Source of the DNA: Bacteroidota bacterium
Lineage (GTDB): Bacteria; Bacteroidota; Bacteroidia; Chitinophagales; Chitinophagaceae
Assembly: GCA_030706735.1 (NCBI GenBank)
Contig: JAUZNZ010000013.1
Coordinates: 62,001 to 126,000 of the forward strand
Length of the DNA stretch: 64,000 bases
Direction of reading: 5' to 3'
Each line of letters begins with the position of its first letter. The stretch's first letter is position 1. This document shows, piece by piece, positions 24,597 through 33,083 of this stretch. The notes beneath the pieces are model-generated. The model had not been told where the DNA came from and made no database searches. It saw only the letters and a list, made by a program, of their open reading frames with translations. Position numbers and translations under genes: made by a program.

Positions 24597-27017
24597 TTAC
24601 TCCGTTCTCAGGCTCTTCACCGGGTTGGCGGTTGCCGCTTTTATTGCTTTCAGGCTCACCGTGACCAGCGCGATCAGGGTGGCTATGAGCGCCGCCAAGG
24701 CGAAGATCCACCAGTCGATCGTCGTCCGGTAGGCGAAGTTCTGAAGCCACCTGGTCATTAGCCACCAAGCCAGCGGAAAGGCGACGAGCGAAGAGATCAG
24801 CAATAGTTTCGCAAAATCGGCGGAAAGCATGGCGACGATCCCGGTCACGCTCGCGCCCAATACTTTTCTCACGCCGATCTCCTTGGTTCTTTGCTCGGCT
24901 GCATAGGTCACCAATCCAAACAAACCGAGACAGCCGATAAAGATGGCAAAGATGGCGAAGGTGACGAACAGCTTTCCGGTCTCCTGTTCCGCCTTATAGG
25001 TGTTGTTGAAGTCCTCATCGAGAAACGTATAATTGAACGGCTGCCCGGGCGCCAGGGCTTTCCATTTCTCTTCCAATGCCGTTACTACCTGGCGGAGATC
25101 TTTCCCATGCGCCCGCAACGCCAGGGTCTGATATTGATCGGAAAGCCCGATGGCCAGCGGCGTGACGGCCTGGTGCAAGGAGTTAAAGTTGAAGTCTTTC
25201 ACGATCCCGATGACGTGAAAGGGCGCTGGGGTAATCGTTCCGTCAGGATGAAAGGAAGGACGGTACAGTGTTTCGCGGAACGGATCCTTGAAGCCCAGCA
25301 CTTTAACCGCGGCCTCGTTCAGGATGACGCCGTTGGAATCGGTTGGGTATTGCTTTGAGAAGTTGCGGCCTTCCTTCATTTGCATGCCCAGGGTGGGCAC
25401 ATATTGCTCATCGACGTAGAAATTAGTTAGCACCACCGCGTGCGTGGCGTCGAAATTGGCGTCCCGGAACCATCCTTCACTGTCAAAGCTCCCACCGACG
25501 GGGACGTCTCCTTCCGTGGCATTGACGACGCCGGGCAGTACCGCCACCTGGTCGCGGAATAGCTTACGGTTCTTGTCGAGGTTATAGATATTGTGGACGA
25601 CAAGGATCTGGTCGCGGTTAAACCCAACGTTCTTGTTACGTATGTAGTTCAGCTGATTGTAAATGACGATGGTACCCACGATCAAGCCGATCGATATCGT
25701 AAATTGAACGACCACCAGCGTACTCCGGAGCCAGCTGTTTCGAAACCCCCTGGCGACTTTGCCTTTCAGCACCTGGCTCGGCTGGAAGGAAGACAGGTAA
25801 AATGCGGGATAGCTGCCAGCTATAATTCCCACGATGACCACGAGGGCCAGCATGACCGGAAAAAGCCAGGTGGAGAAGAAGGTCGCGACGCTCATCGTCT
25901 TTCCGGCCAGTTCATTAAAGAGCGGCAGCAGTGCGGCTGCAAGGCCGATCGCCAGCAGCAGGGAAAAGGAGCTGATCAGCACCGACTCGGTCAGGAATTG
26001 TGCGATCAGGTTGGACCGCAGGGAGCCGGCGACCTTTCGTATGCCCACCTCCTTGGCGCGGTTTGCCGAGCGTGCCGTAGAGAGGTTCATGAAGTTGACA
26101 CAAGCGATCAGCACGATAAGCAAGGCAATGACAGAGAAGATATATACATGGGTGACATTCCCGTTTGCTTCTATCTCGTATTGCTTGTTGACAGAGTGCA
26201 AATGGATATCGGTTAACGGCATCAGGTGATAGACGAAGTGGTTGCCTTTTTGCTGCAGATCCGAAAGGGATATGCGCATCTGCTGTTGAAGGTCTCGCCC
26301 GATATACTTGTCGACCACAACATTGACCTGCTTCTGAAGCGCTTTTCGAGATACGCCGGGCCTGGCCAGAATAAAATTGTACGTGTTGTTGCTCAGCCAG
26401 GAATCATTATCCTTTCCGCGCAAACGCAGGAAATGAAAATGGAAATGCGATTGTCGGGGAATATCCTTTATCACCCCGGTGATCTTACTGGCGGTTTTGC
26501 CGTTATCGATAATGAGCGTCTTGCCAAGGACGTCAGTGGAGTTGAAATATTTTCTGGCAGTAGTCTCGTCAATGACGACGGAATTGGGTTCGCGCAATGC
26601 AGTTGCCGGGTTGCCTGCGAGCATCGGGATAGTGAACACCTCAAAGAAGGTCGAATCGACAAAGGCTGCCTGATGATCCTGGACATTCTGATCGTCTTTT
26701 TTAACGAGGAGATCTTTTGCATAGTTGATCCGCGTCATGTTCTCGACGAGCGGGCATTCTTTTTTCAAGGTCAGTGCCAGTGGGTCGGGGGCGGTGGCGA
26801 AGATCGCGCTGGTGTTATTGAAGTAGATGTCCGCATCCAACCGGTAAATACGATCGGCGGTCTTGTTGTACCGGTCATAGCTCCATTCGTCAGTCACATA
26901 CAACACGATCAGCAGGCAAACGGCCAGGCCGGATGCGAGACCGATGACGTTCATGGCGGAAAAAGCTTTGTTCTTCCACAGATTTCGGAAGGCGATCTTC
27001 AGGTAATTTCTGAGCAT
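24597..27017 (-). CDS. FtsX/MacB-type ABC transporter permease
   Basis: An 806-residue permease with the usual start MLRNYLKIAFRNLWKNKAFS and a first membrane span. A large periplasmic MacB-type domain follows, then three spans (around VTHVYIFSVIALLIVLIACVNF and on), a second periplasmic domain, and three final spans. The motif AKEVGIRKVAGSLRSNLIAQFL and its repeat TKEIGVRKVLGASVTGIVAML mark the two FtsX halves. It lacks an ATPase; the partner is not adjacent. Proteins of this kind move lipids, peptides or drugs across the envelope. Frames beyond 27017 are not supported. Confidence 0.88.
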   Translation of the reverse strand: MLRNYLKIAFRNLWKNKAFSAMNVIGLASGLAVCLLIVLYVTDEWSYDRYNKTADRIYRLDADIYFNNTSAIFATAPDPLALTLKKECPLVENMTRINYAKDLLVKKDDQNVQDHQAAFVDSTFFEVFTIPMLAGNPATALREPNSVVIDETTARKYFNSTDVLGKTLIIDNGKTASKITGVIKDIPRQSHFHFHFLRLRGKDNDSWLSNNTYNFILARPGVSRKALQKQVNVVVDKYIGRDLQQQMRISLSDLQQKGNHFVYHLMPLTDIHLHSVNKQYEIEANGNVTHVYIFSVIALLIVLIACVNFMNLSTARSANRAKEVGIRKVAGSLRSNLIAQFLTESVLISSFSLLLAIGLAAALLPLFNELAGKTMSVATFFSTWLFPVMLALVVIVGIIAGSYPAFYLSSFQPSQVLKGKVARGFRNSWLRSTLVVVQFTISIGLIVGTIVIYNQLNYIRNKNVGFNRDQILVVHNIYNLDKNRKLFRDQVAVLPGVVNATEGDVPVGGSFDSEGWFRDANFDATHAVVLTNFYVDEQYVPTLGMQMKEGRNFSKQYPTDSNGVILNEAAVKVLGFKDPFRETLYRPSFHPDGTITPAPFHVIGIVKDFNFNSLHQAVTPLAIGLSDQYQTLALRAHGKDLRQVVTALEEKWKALAPGQPFNYTFLDEDFNNTYKAEQETGKLFVTFAIFAIFIGCLGLFGLVTYAAEQRTKEIGVRKVLGASVTGIVAMLSADFAKLLLISSLVAFPLAWWLMTRWLQNFAYRTTIDWWIFALAALIATLIALVTVSLKAIKAATANPVKSLRTE

Positions 27018-27177
27018 AGTACCGGAAAAGGACACAATATCGTGCCGCGCTGTAAGCGACTGACTTTCAGCTGGTAGCTTGTGATCGACGGCGTCCCGAG
27101 TTCGTTTTCGCGACAATGCCTGTACGATTTCGATACAGCGGCCGGCCGGCCGTCTGTCGCCGGCGCCATCCGTTACG

Positions 27178-27627
27178 TTAGTGGGCGGTCAGCAGCCCGA
27201 TCATATTGCCTTCGGGGTCGGAGAACCAGGCGAACTGTCGCTTGTCGGGGAGGGGGAAGGGGCCGATGATCTTTTTACCGCCGGCGGCTTCGATCCGGGA
27301 CAGGGTCTCCCTGATGTCGTCCACCTGGATATAGACCGTGACATAGTTATTCGGTTCATGTCCGAGCGCGGTGAGGTGGCCCTGGATGCCTTCCTTCGAG
27401 TTGGTGTTTATGTTCTCCGCCGGGCCCATATTGCTCGCATCCCAGCCGAAGAGTTTGGTGTAAAAGTCTTTTGTTTTGGCCAGATCGCGGCAGCCGATCT
27501 CGAAATGAATGACGGGGGATCCTGTTGGCGGCGGTTTGAGGCTGACCAAGGCCAGGCAGGCGATGATGGTCAACCAGATGAGATCCCTTTTGCCCAGGCC
27601 GCGCTTGTTGGGGTGGTGCTTGTTCAT
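27178..27627 (-). CDS. VOC/glyoxalase-fold protein with N-terminal hydrophobic segment
   Basis: A 149-residue protein. Residues 1-37 contain a basic start and a hydrophobic stretch (LIWLTIIACLALVSL) that may be a signal or anchor. A VOC domain follows (VIHFEIGCRDLAKTKDFYTKLFGWD ... FAWFSDPEGNMIGLL). The His and Glu positions of the metal site are partly conserved. The secretion signal is unusual for this fold and suggests an envelope location. Confidence 0.75.
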   Translation of the reverse strand: MNKHHPNKRGLGKRDLIWLTIIACLALVSLKPPPTGSPVIHFEIGCRDLAKTKDFYTKLFGWDASNMGPAENINTNSKEGIQGHLTALGHEPNNYVTVYIQVDDIRETLSRIEAAGGKKIIGPFPLPDKRQFAWFSDPEGNMIGLLTAH

Positions 27628-27658
27628 GTGACGGGTATTTCCCGCTAATTTAGGCGGC

Positions 27659-28519
27659 TTAGGCCGAGATAAATTGTAAAAATGTTTCCCGGGACATGGG
27701 AAGGAAATTGGGAGTATGTTTTATAGCGGGGAATTGACTGCAAAGGCGCTTGTATTGTAGTGGGGTAATGCCCGTCCGCGCCCTGAAGTCATTGATGAAA
27801 TGGGACTGGTCATAATACTCGTGCAGGGAAGAGAGGGATTGTTCGGGTTGGCGGGCAATGGCCGAAAGGGTATTGTTCAGCCGGAGGATGCCCTGTATAT
27901 TCTTTACCGATCCGCCGAAATAATACAGGGCATCTTCCCGCAACCTCTTTCTGGTCACGCCCATCGCGCGGCAGATCTCATTGACCCGCATCGTATGGAC
28001 GGCTCTGCCCAGCCATTTGACCTTGTCCAGGGGACCCCGGTCCTGCTTACTCAAGTGGTTCTCCAGGAATTTTGCGATCAGGTTGAACCCTCCTTCGATG
28101 GTCGGACAGGCGAGCAACTGATCCTGCAGGTCGAAGATCGCGTCGGAAGGGCCGGTCCAATGCTCTGCGCCGACGGTCTGTTCATTGGTGGCAGAAGCCG
28201 GCAACCCCGCGAAAAAAGGAAGCATGCCTAATTTCACGATGATCACATACATCGCCGTAACGCCTTGATTTCCCAGCATAAAGGGCAGGTCCTGCTTGCC
28301 GTTGATCCATACCGGGCTGGATTCCTCCTTTCTCCCGGTTTTCGCATCATAAACGCCCGACACGGTGAAGCGGGAGCCTACATTGAAAATGATCGTCTGG
28401 TTCGTGCGGGGAAAAGCGACGCCCGTACCCATCTCTTCTCCACTAAGGAAATAGAGGGCATCGACAAAATCCCGCAGCAGGCCTTGAGGGTGGTAAATCC
28501 GGAATTCAGGGGGCTTCAT
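27659..28519 (-). CDS. AraC-family transcription regulator
   Basis: A 286-residue regulator. The N-terminal half is a cupin-like region (FRIYHPQGLLRDFVDALYFL, NQTIIFNVGSRFTVSG). The C-terminal DNA-binding domain includes VNEICRAMGVTRKRLREDAL and YYDQSHFINDFRARTGITPLQY. The first 14 bases overlap the end of the small acidic-protein gene, so the two are co-transcribed. A longer frame to 28765 lies antisense-free but reads in another frame of the acidic gene and is rejected. Confidence 0.8.
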   Translation of the reverse strand: MKPPEFRIYHPQGLLRDFVDALYFLSGEEMGTGVAFPRTNQTIIFNVGSRFTVSGVYDAKTGRKEESSPVWINGKQDLPFMLGNQGVTAMYVIIVKLGMLPFFAGLPASATNEQTVGAEHWTGPSDAIFDLQDQLLACPTIEGGFNLIAKFLENHLSKQDRGPLDKVKWLGRAVHTMRVNEICRAMGVTRKRLREDALYYFGGSVKNIQGILRLNNTLSAIARQPEQSLSSLHEYYDQSHFINDFRARTGITPLQYKRLCSQFPAIKHTPNFLPMSRETFLQFISA

Positions 28520-28754
28520 TGTCTTCGCGCTCTTCCAGGTCCTGGTGGTCTTCGCCACCCAGGCTGTAATAGTTATTTTCTTCATCCTCTTCTCCAATCT
28601 CCTCATCCGGATCATCCAGTTCGGAACCGGGAACATCAAGGCCTTCGGGGGTCTCCGTTGTTTCATCCGCCAGTTCTTCTTTCTTGTCCCGGGCGTAGAT
28701 ATCTTCTTCGGGACCGTATTCCGGGTCGCCCCATACCTTCTTTTTCTTTGCCAT
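28506..28754 (-). CDS. small acidic conserved hypothetical protein
   Basis: An 82-residue highly acidic protein. It starts MAKKKKVWGDPEYGPEEDIYARDK, a recurrent beginning in Chitinophagaceae small proteins as I recall, and continues as Glu/Asp-rich low complexity (DDPDEEIGEEDEENNYYSL). It is probably disordered. It overlaps the start of the AraC gene by 14 bases. Function is unknown. Confidence 0.65.
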   Translation of the reverse strand: MAKKKKVWGDPEYGPEEDIYARDKKEELADETTETPEGLDVPGSELDDPDEEIGEEDEENNYYSLGGEDHQDLEEREDNEAP

Positions 28755-28846
28755 AGAATTACCATTTTACCATTACCTAAATTTAAGCTATTTCGGCGGA
28801 TCGGGAGTTTGTGGTAATTTTATTGGCGAGAATAAATCCTTTTTAT

Positions 28847-29317
28847 ATGAACACAATTATCGGGCTCAAGACGCCAAGTCGCGCGAAAGCCGCAGAAATG
28901 CTGTCAACCGTCCTGGCTGACGAATTCCTCCTGTACACCAAGACACTCAATGCCCATTGGAATGTCGAGGGGCCGGACTTTCATAGCAAGCATCTTTTTT
29001 TTGAGGGCCAATACAAGGCATTGAGCGAAGAGATCGACGAGATAGCGGAGCGCATCCGGTCACTCGGCCATTATGCGCCTGCCACGCTCGAGCAGTTCCT
29101 GAAACTGACGCATTTCACGGAAAAGTCGAATGATGAAAATACGAGCCTGGGCTTTATTGCCTCCCTGCTCAGCGATCATGACGACCTGATCATGCATTTG
29201 CGTGGGATGATCGAGGAGCTGACCGATAAAGTGAAGGATTCGGGTACGGCCGACTTTCTTACCGGCATCATGGAGACGCATGAGAAGATGGCCTGGATGC
29301 TGAGAGCCCATTTGTAA
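28847..29317 (+). CDS. dps: Dps-family DNA-protection ferritin
   Basis: A 156-residue four-helix ferritin-like protein. The ferroxidase residues are in LYTKTLNAHWNVEGPDFHSKHLFFEGQYKALSEEIDEIAERI, with the His, Asp and Glu set shared between subunits. Dps dodecamers oxidise Fe2+ with peroxide and protect DNA under starvation or oxidative stress. The ATG at 28847 matches homologues; a frame from 28811 adds residues that do not. It is monocistronic between divergent and convergent neighbours. Confidence 0.92.
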   Translation: MNTIIGLKTPSRAKAAEMLSTVLADEFLLYTKTLNAHWNVEGPDFHSKHLFFEGQYKALSEEIDEIAERIRSLGHYAPATLEQFLKLTHFTEKSNDENTSLGFIASLLSDHDDLIMHLRGMIEELTDKVKDSGTADFLTGIMETHEKMAWMLRAHL

Positions 29318-29354
29318 CGCAGGTTGAAACCTGTAGGCGCTCCTGCCGACTTAT

Positions 29355-29855
29355 TCAACCCGATTGACCGGCCGCAGGGTCGATCGGTAATGGCCGTTCC
29401 ATTCTCATTTGTATCATATACTTTGAGAAACCGATCTTCTCGTATGCCCTGATCGCTGCTTTATTCTGGTCGTAAACCTGTAATCGGATCTCCGTCATGT
29501 TTTTTGACGTCGCCCATTTAATAAGCGATTCAATAATTCCTTTGTTTATTCCCTTCCCGCGATGTTCCGGAACAACGAACATAAATCCCAGATACGCATG
29601 CTTGTCGTGCGATAAAAAAGATTCTGAATCCCTGATCGTTGCATATCCGGATGCGATTACCCGATGATCCAGCTCCGCAACCATGACTAGGGTGTTTTCA
29701 GCGCGCAACATTTCCCGCAGGTCATAATAGTGGATGTGTCCGGGCCGGAGTGTGGGGTCAAATGGCCGTTCTGTTCCTATAATTCCCTGCTCAAACTGCA
29801 GAAGCGTTTCCAGGTCGTTTTCGGTTGCCTTTCGAAATAGGATTTCCTTTTCCAT
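29355..29855 (-). CDS. GNAT-family N-acetyltransferase
   Basis: A 166-residue acetyltransferase. FRKATENDLETLLQFEQGI opens the fold. The CoA-binding segment is FMFVVPEHRGKGINKGIIESLIKWA, and LQVYDQNKAAIRAYEKIGFSKYM is the typical C-terminal motif B. The acceptor is unknown. It lies 21 bases downstream of the HxlR regulator on the same strand and may share its transcript. Confidence 0.85.
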   Translation of the reverse strand: MEKEILFRKATENDLETLLQFEQGIIGTERPFDPTLRPGHIHYYDLREMLRAENTLVMVAELDHRVIASGYATIRDSESFLSHDKHAYLGFMFVVPEHRGKGINKGIIESLIKWATSKNMTEIRLQVYDQNKAAIRAYEKIGFSKYMIQMRMERPLPIDPAAGQSG

Positions 29856-29876
29856 ATCTTATCCTGTTCTTTTGGA

Positions 29877-30272
29877 TTATTTAGTAAGGGCAAGCATCTC
29901 TCCGATGGACAATACCCCGGTCAGGTGTTCAAGGCCCCAGTTCTGCAATCGATCCAGTATTCCCAGAAGGGATCGGCCGGTTTCCGACAGACCATATTCG
30001 ACGCGCTGTTTCTTCGCGTCATGCTGTATGCGAACAAGGATCTGGTCGGATTCGAGTTCGCGCAGATGCCCGGAGAGCATCTTGCGACTGATATTCGGGA
30101 TCATGCGGTAGAGTTCGTTATATCGCATCGATCCCTGAGATAAATAGCAAATAATGCAGGGCTTCCATTTCGTTGAAAATATTTTGAGCGTGGCAATCAC
30201 CGCACATCGCTTGTTTTGGACGTCCGTTCTCCGTTTCAGGGCCGGTAACGTTTTGGTAACTTCTTGTTTCAT
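29877..30272 (-). CDS. HxlR-type winged-helix regulator
   Basis: A 131-residue HxlR protein. The conserved Cys near residue 23 (NKRCAVIATLKIFSTKWKP) and the winged helix (RYNELYRMIPNISRKMLSGHLRELE, then VEYGLSETGRSLLGIL) are clear. HxlR-type regulators often sense electrophiles or oxidants through this Cys. It is divergent from the DUF3291 gene with 46 bases between the starts, a usual target arrangement. Confidence 0.88.
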   Translation of the reverse strand: MKQEVTKTLPALKRRTDVQNKRCAVIATLKIFSTKWKPCIICYLSQGSMRYNELYRMIPNISRKMLSGHLRELESDQILVRIQHDAKKQRVEYGLSETGRSLLGILDRLQNWGLEHLTGVLSIGEMLALTK

Positions 30273-30318
30273 ATGAATGGCTGTACTATTTTTCGTGCAA
30301 CTTAAATGAAAATAATAA

Positions 30319-30855
30319 ATGGATTTTCATATTGCCCAATTAAATATCGCCAAAATGTTATACCCGCTGGATGCGCCGGAAATGGAGGATTTCAGAAGTA
30401 GCCTGGACGCCATCAACGCTCTTGCGGATTCAAGCGATGGGTTTATCTGGCGACTGCAGGATGCGTCTGGCGATTCCACCGGATTCAGGATCTTCGACGA
30501 CGAATATTTGCTGGTAAACCTTTCGCTTTGGACGGACTGCGACCATTTACACCGTTTTGTATACAAGTCTGCGCATGTTTCGCTGTTCAAAAGGAAAAAA
30601 GAATGGTTCTCCAGGATGACCGACATGCATATGGTGCTTTGGTATATTCCGGCGGGAACGGTGCCGACCGTCGGGGAGGCGATTGAACGTCTAATGCATT
30701 TGAGGGAGAAAGGGGAAAGTCCGCTTGCCTTTTCTTTCAGGAGGATATTCAGGCCCGAGGACCTATCTGCGTCAACCGATCCACAGATCGGCGTATCGTT
30801 CGGGATGCCGCCTGAATTGGGCAAGCACGTAGGGGCAGATGGGCACAACGCGTAA
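30319..30855 (+). CDS. DUF3291 protein
   Basis: A 178-residue protein of the DUF3291 family: MDFHIAQLNIAKMLYPLDAPEMEDF, a middle LVNLSLWTDCDHLHRFVYKSAHVSLFKRKKEWF, and HMVLWYIPAGTVPTVGEAIERLMHLRE. The fold resembles dimeric alpha-beta-barrel monooxygenases; activity is unknown. Its divergent HxlR gene probably controls it. Its last 84 bases overlap the convergent GNAT gene at 30772. Confidence 0.82.
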   Translation: MDFHIAQLNIAKMLYPLDAPEMEDFRSSLDAINALADSSDGFIWRLQDASGDSTGFRIFDDEYLLVNLSLWTDCDHLHRFVYKSAHVSLFKRKKEWFSRMTDMHMVLWYIPAGTVPTVGEAIERLMHLREKGESPLAFSFRRIFRPEDLSASTDPQIGVSFGMPPELGKHVGADGHNA

Positions 30856-31062
30856 TTTATTTTCCCGCGCATGAGCCACCATCGCGTCCAGCAGTTGGCG
30901 GGCAATCCCTTTCCCCTCATGGGCGGGGTCCACTTCGGTATGAATGGCCTTTAAAGTGTCGCCGGAGATGAGCACGACCATGGAGCCGACGGGTTCGCCG
31001 TCCTCGTAGGCTTTGAATGCGCTTTGTCCGTGCGCCAGGGATTCTAATTTTATGCTGATCAT
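30772..31062 (-). CDS. single-domain GCN5-like acetyltransferase
   Basis: A 96-residue minimal acetyltransferase. It has IHTEVDPAHEGKGIARQLLDAMVAHAR, the CoA-binding loop and helix, and VVPICPYVLAQFRRHPERY at the end, as in the YjdJ-like short GNAT proteins. The start overlaps the methyltransferase stop by 4 bases (ATGA), so the two are translationally coupled. The substrate is unknown. The 3' end overlaps the convergent DUF3291 gene. Confidence 0.8.
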   Translation of the reverse strand: MISIKLESLAHGQSAFKAYEDGEPVGSMVVLISGDTLKAIHTEVDPAHEGKGIARQLLDAMVAHARENKLRVVPICPYVLAQFRRHPERYADLWIG

Positions 31063-31871
31063 CGGGATGGCTTTTTAAGAGCCATTTCATAGTATTCCGG
31101 CACAATATCGATCCCGATGGCATGGCGGCCCATCCGGTTGGCGACATGGATGCTGGTGCCGGAGCCCATGAACGGGTCGAGGACGGTGTCGCCCGGCTGG
31201 GTAAATAATTTAATGAACCATTCGGGCAGTTCCATGGGAAAGGCGGCGCTATGATTCTTATTATTGCACTCGGTGGCCAGGTGCAGGACATTTGTCGGGA
31301 AGGCCTTGTCGCGGCTCAGCCAGTTGGATATATTCTTACCGAAGCCGCTACCGACCTTCGAAGGATCGCGGATCTTGTCGGTTTTGCTGAGGTTCTTCAG
31401 TCGGGAACGGGCCCAATCGCCCATGGGCACCATAACCTCGTCCTGGTGCATGTTGAACTTTTTGGACTTGTTGAATTGGAGCAGCCTTTCCCAGGCGTCG
31501 CGGAAACGATTCGGCCACTTGCCCGGATAGCAGTTCTTTTTATGCCAGATGAACTCTTCCGTCCAAAGCCAGCCCTGTTTCCGCATTTCCAGGATCAATT
31601 CCATGACGTAGGTGCTGCGCTCGCCTTCGACGACCTTTTCTTTAATATTGAGAATAAAGGTGCCGGAGGGCTTCAGCACGCGAAGGAGCTCCCTGCTTAC
31701 CGGCAGGAACCACTCCACATAATGATCGGGATGTACCCCGCCGTACGTTTCCTTCCGCTGGTCTGCATAGGGGGGCGAGGTGATGATCAGGTCGACCGAC
31801 CCCTCGTCCAGCCGTTCGAGGACCTCCCTGCAGTCGCCTAAAAACAATTCGGTTCGAACTTGCTGCTGCAT
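31059..31871 (-). CDS. orphan site-specific DNA methyltransferase (N4-cytosine/N6-adenine)
   Basis: A 270-residue amino-methyltransferase. The catalytic motif TSPPYADQR is near residue 33 and the SAM-binding DPFMGSGTS near the C-terminal quarter, an order typical of the beta class. A target-recognition region lies between, with FNKSKKFNMHQDEVMVP. No restriction endonuclease is adjacent, so it is solitary and may act in gene regulation or mismatch marking. The ATG at 31871 is chosen; it is divergent from the Nudix gene with a 51-base gap. Confidence 0.85.
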   Translation of the reverse strand: MQQQVRTELFLGDCREVLERLDEGSVDLIITSPPYADQRKETYGGVHPDHYVEWFLPVSRELLRVLKPSGTFILNIKEKVVEGERSTYVMELILEMRKQGWLWTEEFIWHKKNCYPGKWPNRFRDAWERLLQFNKSKKFNMHQDEVMVPMGDWARSRLKNLSKTDKIRDPSKVGSGFGKNISNWLSRDKAFPTNVLHLATECNNKNHSAAFPMELPEWFIKLFTQPGDTVLDPFMGSGTSIHVANRMGRHAIGIDIVPEYYEMALKKPSR

Positions 31872-31922
31872 AATGCCTATTTCCTTAAAACAAATGTACG
31901 GCAAACTGCTACCTTTATTCAT

Positions 31923-32480
31923 ATGAAAGAGCCTATTACGTTGGGAAACCGGGAGCCTTTACTGGCGCTGCTGAGGCATCACCGGACCAGCTACCCCGAG
32001 GAACTGAATATGCTGGAGGAAATGATCCGCTTCGTCACCGATCATCCGGATTGTTTTGAGCGCAGTCTTCTGGAAGGGCACGTGACGGGGTCGGCCTGGA
32101 TCGTCAATCCGGAAAGGAGCCATGTCTTGCTCATGCATCACTTTAAGCTGGACAAATGGGTGCAGCCGGGCGGGCACTGCGACGGGGATCCGGACGTCAT
32201 GGCCGTAGCGATCCGGGAGGCGGAAGAGGAGACCGGCCTCTTTGTTGTACCGATCACGAAGAGCATATTTGATCTCGACATTCATACCATCCCCGCAAAA
32301 GGAGATGTACCGGAGCATCTGCATTACGATATCCGCTGGCTGATGGAGGCGGCGAAGGGGGACGAGGACTTGCCGAATAATCATGAATCGCATGCCATCC
32401 GCTGGATCAAAATGGACGAGGTTCACCGGTATACCTCAAGCGATTCCGTTCTCCGGATGCTGCAAAAGACTGCAACATAA
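31923..32480 (+). CDS. Nudix hydrolase
   Basis: A 185-residue Nudix protein. The catalytic helix reads VAIREAEEETGLFVV, matching the REUXEEXGU half of the Nudix box; the upstream part is GGHCDGDPDV, a variant in which the first Glu is replaced. The C-terminal segment ends ESHAIRWIKMDEVHRYT. Family members hydrolyse nucleoside diphosphates linked to other groups; the substrate is open. Its last codons carry the -35-like element of the downstream sigma-factor gene. Confidence 0.85.
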   Translation: MKEPITLGNREPLLALLRHHRTSYPEELNMLEEMIRFVTDHPDCFERSLLEGHVTGSAWIVNPERSHVLLMHHFKLDKWVQPGGHCDGDPDVMAVAIREAEEETGLFVVPITKSIFDLDIHTIPAKGDVPEHLHYDIRWLMEAAKGDEDLPNNHESHAIRWIKMDEVHRYTSSDSVLRMLQKTAT

Positions 32481-32500
32481 TTGTGACTCATCGGTCTAAT
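32471..32500 (+). promoter_or_regulatory. ECF-type promoter, copy 1 (sigma gene)
   Basis: TGCAACAT, 13 bases, CGGTCTAAT. The same two words at the same spacing occur at 33546. From AAC to GTC there are 17 bases, normal for ECF promoters. The -10 element ends 7 bases before the GTG start at 32508. Confidence 0.6.
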
Positions 32501-32507
32501 CAGTCCA

Positions 32508-33083
32508 GTGAATACGCCAAACAGAGAACACTATGTCGACAAATTGCTGGTTGACAGAGTATTGCGTGGGGACACGCAGGCCTTTGGCATCATTATCCAA
32601 AACACGCAGTGCCTGGTCGCCCAGATCGTCCATCGGATGATCCGGGGTGCGGAGGATCGGAAGGATATCGCGCAGGATGTCTATTTGAGGGCGTTTCATA
32701 AACTGGGCTCATTCAAATTCGAAGCCAGGCTATCCACCTGGATCGGGCAAATCGCCTACAATTCCTGCCTCAGTTGGTTGGATAAGAAAAAAAATGCGGA
32801 TATACGCGAAGCCGTTTTTCACCGGTCAGCCGGCGCTTTCCAGGATGAGACCGAGAAGCAGTTCAGTCAAAAGGAATTGTCGTCCATACTAAAGACCGAG
32901 GTCGGTAACCTGCCTCCCCTGTATCAACTGCTGATCACCTTATTTCACCACGAGATGCTTAGCTATGTAGAAATGGGACAGATCACCGGCCTGCCCGAAG
33001 GCACGCTGAAGAGTTATTTATTCAGGGCAAGAAAGCAGTTGAAAGAGAATTTATTGTCGAAATATAAAAAGGAGGCATTATGA
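32508..33083 (+). CDS. ECF RNA polymerase sigma factor
   Basis: A 191-residue sigma-70 factor. Region 2 runs from VDRVLRGDTQAFGIIIQNTQ to KLGSFKFEARLSTWIGQIAYN and contains DIAQDVYLRAF. Region 4 reads LYQLLITLFHHEMLSYVEMGQITGLPEGTLKSYLFRARKQL. The only upstream start that keeps region 2 complete is GTG at 32508; a TTG at 32544 is an alternative. The stop overlaps the anti-sigma start in ATGA. It probably directs transcription from the repeated promoters at 32471 and 33546, i.e. of itself and of the 33600 operon. Confidence 0.88.
   Translation: MNTPNREHYVDKLLVDRVLRGDTQAFGIIIQNTQCLVAQIVHRMIRGAEDRKDIAQDVYLRAFHKLGSFKFEARLSTWIGQIAYNSCLSWLDKKKNADIREAVFHRSAGAFQDETEKQFSQKELSSILKTEVGNLPPLYQLLITLFHHEMLSYVEMGQITGLPEGTLKSYLFRARKQLKENLLSKYKKEAL

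Noticed and set aside
25593-26216. Plus-strand open frames within the FtsX permease gene
   Set aside because: Antisense shadow frames of a gene with clear membrane and FtsX motifs.
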